NCBI RefSeq assembly: GCF_001685355.1
Contig: NZ_CP016438.1
Location: forward strand, 620,001 to 684,000
Direction: 5' to 3'
DNA: 64,000 nucleotides
Source: Streptomyces lincolnensis
Lineage (GTDB): Bacteria > Actinomycetota > Actinomycetes > Streptomycetales > Streptomycetaceae
Each line of letters starts with the position of its first letter. Position 1 is the stretch's first letter. Below the pieces are notes generated by a model. The model saw only the letters and a list, made by a program, of their open reading frames with translations. It did no database searches and was not told the DNA's origin. A program made the translations under genes and the position numbers. This document shows, one piece after another, positions 59,601 through 64,000 of the stretch.

Positions 59601-60357
59601 CGTCCCCGTCCGCCGGGTAGTCCGGGTAGACCGGGTGGTCAAGGAATTCCTCCACGGCGGCCAGGAAGTCCTCCGGCCTGGCCTCGTGCACCAGATGGCC
59701 GCCTCCGACGGTCACCAGCCGCGCGCCGGGTATCGCGGCGGCGAGTTCCACCAGCTGCTCCTGCGGGATCGGGCTGGTGGGACCGCCGCCGATCAGCAGC
59801 GTCGGCATGGTGATCCGGCCCATGTGGTCCCACCACAGAGGGTCGGGGGCGTTCCGCTGCCGGTCCGTCGCGAGCACCATGGCCCAGTCGAAGGGCAGCC
59901 GGCCGGCGGGCCGTTCGGCGGGCGGCCGCGGCGGGTCGAGCGGGAACGGCGCCGGTACGTCCTCCAGCACCAGGCGGCGTACGCGCTCGGGCGCGTCCTG
60001 CGCCAGCAGGTACGCCACGGCCCCGCCCAGCGAGTGCCCGACGACGTCCACGCGGCCGAGGCCGAGGGCGTCCAGGAAGGCGAGGACGTCATCCCTCATC
60101 ACCTGCTGGGCGTAGGCCTCCGGGCCCGCGCCCGGTTGGGTGCCGGGCCAGTCGCTGCGGCCGTGCCCGCGCAGATCGACGGCGTACACGCGACGTGCGC
60201 GTGGCCCTGCCGCGAGCCGTTCGGCGACCACCGCCCAGTCCGTGCCGTCGGCACCCCGGCAGTGCAACAGGACCAACGGGGGCGCATCCTCCGGCCCCCA
60301 GACGCGGTAGGCGAGGGAGATGCCGTTGGCCTTGACGATGCGCGGGTCGCTGTCCAT
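59578..60357 (-). CDS. alpha/beta hydrolase
   Basis: The 259-residue protein has ISLAYRVWGPEDAPPLVLLHCRGADGTDW (oxyanion region), VDVVGHSLGGAVAYLLA (nucleophile Ser at about 107) and a C-terminal TVGGGHLVHEARPEDF with the likely His. It is cytoplasmic, of epoxide-hydrolase/esterase type, substrate unknown. ATG 60357. It lies 5 bp downstream of the second hydrolase gene on the same strand, so the two are probably co-transcribed. Its end overlaps the sulfatase gene by 23 bp. Confidence 0.85.
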   Translation of the reverse strand: MDSDPRIVKANGISLAYRVWGPEDAPPLVLLHCRGADGTDWAVVAERLAAGPRARRVYAVDLRGHGRSDWPGTQPGAGPEAYAQQVMRDDVLAFLDALGLGRVDVVGHSLGGAVAYLLAQDAPERVRRLVLEDVPAPFPLDPPRPPAERPAGRLPFDWAMVLATDRQRNAPDPLWWDHMGRITMPTLLIGGGPTSPIPQEQLVELAAAIPGARLVTVGGGHLVHEARPEDFLAAVEEFLDHPVYPDYPADGDVTSRTPS

Positions 60358-60362
60358 GCCGG

Positions 60363-61271
60363 TCAAGCTAACCGGAGGGCCGTCGCACCGGGCGGCTGCT
60401 CTGCCGAGGGCAGAGCACCACTCACGCCGTCCCGGGCCTCGTCGAGGAAGGCGCAGATGCGGTGTACGAACCACTCCGGATCGTCCAGCCAGGGGTAGTG
60501 TCCGGCGCCGGGCTGGATCGCGCATGCGGCGTTCAGGAACGCGTCGGCGGTCCAGCGGGCGAGGCCGGGCCGGGGGCCGCCGTCGAGTTCGCCCGCGAGG
60601 ACGAGTACCGGGGCGGTGAGCCGGGCGAGGGCGGCCAGGGTGGCCGGTGGGTCGTAGGCGCCCTGCGAGCCGTACACGTCGGCCGCCGAGTCGTTGAACT
60701 CCTCGTCGGCACGGGCGTCGTGCTCCTGGGCCGCCGCGTCCCAGCGGCCGTAGAAGAAGGGCGCCGAGGCAGGGGCGAAGTCGGCCGTCCCGGCCGCCCA
60801 TGCCTCGAACGCGGGGAACGCCTCCTCGAACCAGGGCTCGCCCGTGCGCAGCCGGGCCGCGGCCAGGCGGTCCTCGGCCGTGGCCGGTCCGCCCAGCGCC
60901 CAGGGGATCGCGGTCACCAACACCAGCCGGGCCACACGCTCCGGGTACCGCGCGGCATAGAGCATGGCCAGGCTTCCTCCGGCCGAGTGTCCGAGCAGGT
61001 CCATGTGGTCCAGCCCCATATGGGCCCGCAACGCCTCCACATCGTCCACCAGCCGGTCGCACCGGTAGGTGGCCGGGTCCGCCGGTTCCGCGGAGTCGCC
61101 GGTGCCCCGCAGATCGAGCAGGGCCAGCCGACGACGCTCGCCGAGTCCGCCGAGATCACCGAGGTAGGCGGAGGCCCGCATGGGACCGCCGGGCAGGACG
61201 ACGAGCGGGGCACCCTCGCCCCGCTCGTGGTAGGCGAGTTCGGTCCCGTCGGAGGCGGCGAAGGTCGGCAT
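60363..61271 (-). CDS. alpha/beta hydrolase, proline-iminopeptidase type, with TTA codon
   Basis: The 302-residue protein has APLVVLPGGPMRASAYLGDLGGLGERRRLALLDLRGTGDS, typical of the prolyl-iminopeptidase group. The nucleophile elbow MDLLGHSAGGSLAMLYAARYPERV is followed by a lid region and ELDGGPRP... GAGHYPWLDDPEWF with Asp and His. A TTA codon (60369-60371) encodes the penultimate-but-one position of the C-terminus (Leu301). ATG 61271. It diverges from the phenylacetate-CoA ligase gene. Confidence 0.83.
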   Translation of the reverse strand: MPTFAASDGTELAYHERGEGAPLVVLPGGPMRASAYLGDLGGLGERRRLALLDLRGTGDSAEPADPATYRCDRLVDDVEALRAHMGLDHMDLLGHSAGGSLAMLYAARYPERVARLVLVTAIPWALGGPATAEDRLAAARLRTGEPWFEEAFPAFEAWAAGTADFAPASAPFFYGRWDAAAQEHDARADEEFNDSAADVYGSQGAYDPPATLAALARLTAPVLVLAGELDGGPRPGLARWTADAFLNAACAIQPGAGHYPWLDDPEWFVHRICAFLDEARDGVSGALPSAEQPPGATALRLA

Positions 61272-61382
61272 GGGCCCGATGGTGTCGGCCGGCGGGTCCC
61301 ACCCGCAACGGAGTTCTCGGCGGGGTGACGAGGCCGTGAGAAAGTACTGGTCCAGATGGTTGTGGCTAGGGAGAGTGTCCCC

Positions 61383-62688
61383 ATGGCGCATGGGACGGAC
61401 CTGCTGGACCCGGGGGAACGCCTGGACGCGGAGGCGTTGCGGGCGTTGCAGTTGGAGCGGCTGCGGGGCTCGTTGCGGCACGCGTACGAGAAGGTGCCGT
61501 TCTACCGGGAGGCCTTCGACAAGGCAGGTGTGGGTCCGCAGGACTGTCGGTCTCTCGCGGACCTGGCGCGTTTTCCGTTCACCACCAAGGCGGACCTGCG
61601 GGAGAACTACCCGTACGGCATGTTCGCCGTGCCCCGGGACCGCGTCCGGCGGCTGCATGCCTCCAGCGGCACGACGGGACGGCCGACGGTCGTCGGCTAC
61701 ACCGAGGGCGACCTGTCCCTGTGGGCCGACATGGTGGCCCGCTCGCTGCGCGCGGCGGGCGGGCGGGCGTCCCGGGGACACGGTCCATGTGGCGTACGGC
61801 TACGGCCTGTTCACCGGCGGTCTCGGCGCGCACTACGGGGCCGAGCGGCTCGGCTGTACGGTCATCCCCGCGTCCGGCGGTATGACGGCCCGCCAGGTCC
61901 AGCTGATCCAGGACCTCGGGCCCGAGATCATCATGGTGACGCCGTCGTACATGCTGACGATCCTCGACGAGTTCGAACGGCAGGGTGTCGATCCGCGCGG
62001 CACGTCCCTGCGGGTGGGTGTCTTCGGCGCCGAGCCGTGGACCGAGGAGATGCGGCGTGAGATCGAGGAGCGGTTCGCGATCGACGCCGTCGACATATAC
62101 GGGCTGTCGGAGGTCATCGGCCCGGGGGTGGCGCAGGAGTGCGTGGAGACCAAGGACGGGCTGCACATCTGGGAGGACCACTTCTACCCGGAGGTCGTCG
62201 ACCCGTTCACCGGTGAGGTCCTGCCGGACGGCGAGCCCGGCGAACTGGTCTTCACCTCGCTCACCAAGGAGGCCATGCCGATCGTCCGCTACCGGACGCG
62301 GGACCTGACGCGGCTGCTGCCGGGGACGGCCCGGGTCTTCCGGCGGATGGAGAAGGTGACCGGCCGCAGCGACGACATGGTGATCCTGCGCGGGGTGAAC
62401 CTCTTCCCCACCCAGGTCGAGGAGATCGTCCTGCGCACCCCTGGTGTCGCGCCCCACTTCCAGCTCCGCCTCACCCGCGAGGGCCGCCTCGATTCCCTCA
62501 CTGTCCGGGCGGAGGCCCGCCGCGACGCCACCCCCGGGGACCGGGAGACGGCCGCACGGGCGATCGCCACGGCCGTGAAGGACGGCATCGGGGTGTCGGT
62601 CGCCGTCGAGATCGTCGATCCCGAGTCGTTGGAGCGGTCCGTGGGCAAGATCCGGCGCATCGTGGACCTGCGGACTGATCGGATCTGA
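61383..62688 (+). pseudogene. phenylacetate-CoA ligase interrupted by a 4-bp slippage frameshift
   Basis: The first frame (ATG 61383) encodes a normal PaaK N-terminus: [68 protein letters not shown]. It stops matching after SLRAAGG. The remainder, [32 protein letters not shown] through ELVFTSLTKEAMPIVRYRTRDLT, VILRGVNLFPTQVEE and RSVGKIRRIVDLR, continues in the +1 frame. The change lies in GGGC repeated three times (61757-61768). Removing one unit restores the expected reading. The enzyme would make phenylacetyl-CoA. No other paa genes are nearby. Confidence 0.85.
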
Positions 62689-62714
62689 CCGCGAACGATC
62701 ACTCGCTAACTGCC

Positions 62715-64000
62715 TTACCGCTGGAGCTGCTTGAGCAGCTTGCGGGTGCTGGGAGAGGGCGTCGCGTCGATCTGGGCGAGTGCCGTCTCGCAGCCCTGGA
62801 ACGCCGTGAGGACGCCGTCGTCGTCGCCCAGGGCGTTCGCCGCGCGCATCCGTACGCGCCAGGCCACCTCGCGGAGCGGGTCGATCGCGGTTGCCTGTTC
62901 GCACAGGCGGACGGCGTCGCCGTACCGGTGCAGTTGCAGGGCGAGGTCGGCCGCCGATGAGAGCGCGTCGGCGGCTTGCAGGGACAGGGCCCGGCGTCGT
63001 TCCTCCACCCACTGCGAGGTGCGGTCCGGCAGGTAATCGCCCTCGCTGCGGGCGAGCAGCGCCTGGATTGCCGACAGCCTTGCCTGGCCGGTCAGTCGGT
63101 GGGCGTGAGCGAGGTCGGCCTCCATCAGCAGCGACTGGCAGCCCTGTGCCACCTCGTCGGCGAGGGACAGCCTGTTCTGTTCGACGGTGAGGCGCAGCTG
63201 CGGCGGCAGGGCCTGGTTCAGCTGGTGGACGGCCTGCCGCAGGTAGGCGCGGGTGGACCGGTCGTCGCGTGCGAACAGCGCCTCCAGAACCCGGGGGCGA
63301 TCGGCGGCGTGGCCGGGTCTGCTGCTCAGATAGGAGAGCAGTTCCAGGCTCTTGCTGATGCGCAGACGGGTCTCGACGCCGTCGACGATCAATGCGTGGC
63401 GTCCGAACTCCAAGACCTTCACGGTCGGCGTGCGCTCCGTGACCTGGATGTTCGTTCCCTGGGCGGCGAGCGCCCGGCCGACCGCGTGCCACGGGGTGTC
63501 CGCTCCGGCCTCGGCGTCGATACGACGCGATGCGACGGCGGGGAACTCGGCGAGGATCTTGAGCAGTACGTGGTGGGAGCCCTGGCGGGCCGATGTCTCC
63601 AGGGCCAGGTCGGTGGCCCGGTCGGCCGCGTCCTCGTGCCCGGCGCGCCATTCCGCCTCCGCCAGCAGCACCCCGACGATGGGCAGTTCCAGGAAGAGGC
63701 CGCCGGCCTTCAGGAGTGCCGCGGCCTCGCGCAGGCAGTCGAGCGCGTCGGCGTCGGCACCGCTGCGCAGCAGGAGCCAACCCCGCCAGGCCCGTGCTTT
63801 GGTCCTGAGCTGTAGCGCATGCTCGATGAGCGGGTCGTTCTCCAGTTCGTCGAGGAGTTCCATGGACGCCGCAGGGTCGCGGCGGTCGACGATTCTGAGC
63901 TTGACCAGCCCTTCCGTGAATCCGATGTACCAGGCGTGGGCCCCTGTGTCGCGGGCGAGCCTGCGCCCTTCTTCGAGGGCCGCCATCGCCTCGGCGGGGC
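62715..64000 (-). CDS. BTAD-domain (AfsR/SARP-like) transcriptional regulator, C-terminal part
   Basis: The gene runs off the right edge. Visible are 428 codons: an upstream helical repeat region (AWYIGFTEGLVKLRIVDRRDPAASMELLDEL; RAWRGWLLLRSGADADALDCLREAAALLK), a winged-helix-like segment (TVKVLEFGRHALIVDGVETRLRISKSLELLSYLSSRPGHAADRPRVLEALFARDDRSTRAYLRQAVHQLNQALP) and a bacterial transcriptional activator domain (SLQAADALSSAADLALQLHRYGDAVRLCEQATAIDPLREVAWRVRMRAANALGDDDGVLTAFQGCETAL). The reversed order, with the HTH-BTAD unit at the C-terminus, is found in large ATPase-type regulators. The target is unknown. Confidence 0.75.
   Translation of the reverse strand, partial: PAEAMAALEEGRRLARDTGAHAWYIGFTEGLVKLRIVDRRDPAASMELLDELENDPLIEHALQLRTKARAWRGWLLLRSGADADALDCLREAAALLKAGGLFLELPIVGVLLAEAEWRAGHEDAADRATDLALETSARQGSHHVLLKILAEFPAVASRRIDAEAGADTPWHAVGRALAAQGTNIQVTERTPTVKVLEFGRHALIVDGVETRLRISKSLELLSYLSSRPGHAADRPRVLEALFARDDRSTRAYLRQAVHQLNQALPPQLRLTVEQNRLSLADEVAQGCQSLLMEADLAHAHRLTGQARLSAIQALLARSEGDYLPDRTSQWVEERRRALSLQAADALSSAADLALQLHRYGDAVRLCEQATAIDPLREVAWRVRMRAANALGDDDGVLTAFQGCETALAQIDATPSPSTRKLLKQLQR

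Noticed and set aside
61779..62060. Continuation of the first PaaK frame after the frameshift
   Set aside because: It turns into Arg/Pro-rich text, while the +1 frame carries the conserved ligase sequence.

Overview
The window is high-GC actinobacterial chromosome, almost certainly Streptomyces. It carries a long chaplin with a sortase signal, an SsgA-like protein, an NsdA-like regulator, a DUF397 protein and an SPW-repeat protein. Start codons are often GTG, termination/start overlaps are common, and a few genes contain the rare TTA codon. No tRNA, rRNA, CRISPR array, transposase or prophage gene was seen.

Left part (1-16 kb). A cut aldehyde dehydrogenase gene diverges from an acyl-CoA-dehydrogenase-like gene, followed by a small secreted SH3-like protein. 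A five-gene minus-strand operon at 2.7-8.0 kb (sfnG, DszC-like, ssuE, sfnB, ssuD) supports use of sulfones and sulfonates as sulfur sources. It is preceded by an unlisted 27-residue leader ORF with tandem Cys codons (8137-8220). The Cys-codon RNA is perfectly complementary over 11 nt to the sfnG ribosome-binding site, which looks like a cysteine-responsive translational attenuator. A divergent LysR gene flanks it. A light-response module follows (photolyase, B12-binding MerR regulator LitR, sigma factor LitS), then an SPW membrane protein, a truncated ArsR-SRPBCC gene overlapping a phosphotransferase, a P-loop kinase and a GlsB-like protein.

Middle (16-33 kb). After GNAT, MerR/MFS, deaminase and TetR genes comes a 12-kb plus-strand operon with almost no gaps. 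It encodes a membrane GT2 glycosyltransferase, a GalE-like epimerase, UDP-glucose dehydrogenase, a UDP-glucuronate-decarboxylase-like enzyme, a beta-helix lipoprotein, a 1460-residue membrane GAF/PAS-GGDEF-EAL protein fused in frame to a PLP-dependent alpha-oxoamine-synthase-like enzyme, and a SAM methyltransferase. I read it as an extracellular polysaccharide cluster with its own c-di-GMP enzyme and a possible small-molecule branch. The fusion is the most unusual gene in the window.

Right part (32-64 kb). This holds a GH15 enzyme, a chaplin, a secreted peptidase, a decayed AraC-type gene, asparagine synthetase, a MarR/thioesterase pair around a perfect 22-bp palindrome, a baeRF-type protein, an SsgA-like protein, a PAS-PP2C phosphatase, the NsdA-like regulator, a TTA-containing phosphotransferase, a secreted amidase and stress genes. 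A CoA-ester catabolic operon follows (two thiolase-like proteins, a DUF35 protein, a crotonase and a divergent acyl-CoA synthetase). The window ends with an LTA-synthase-like sulfatase, two alpha/beta hydrolases, a frameshifted phenylacetate-CoA ligase and the 3' part of a BTAD-type regulator.
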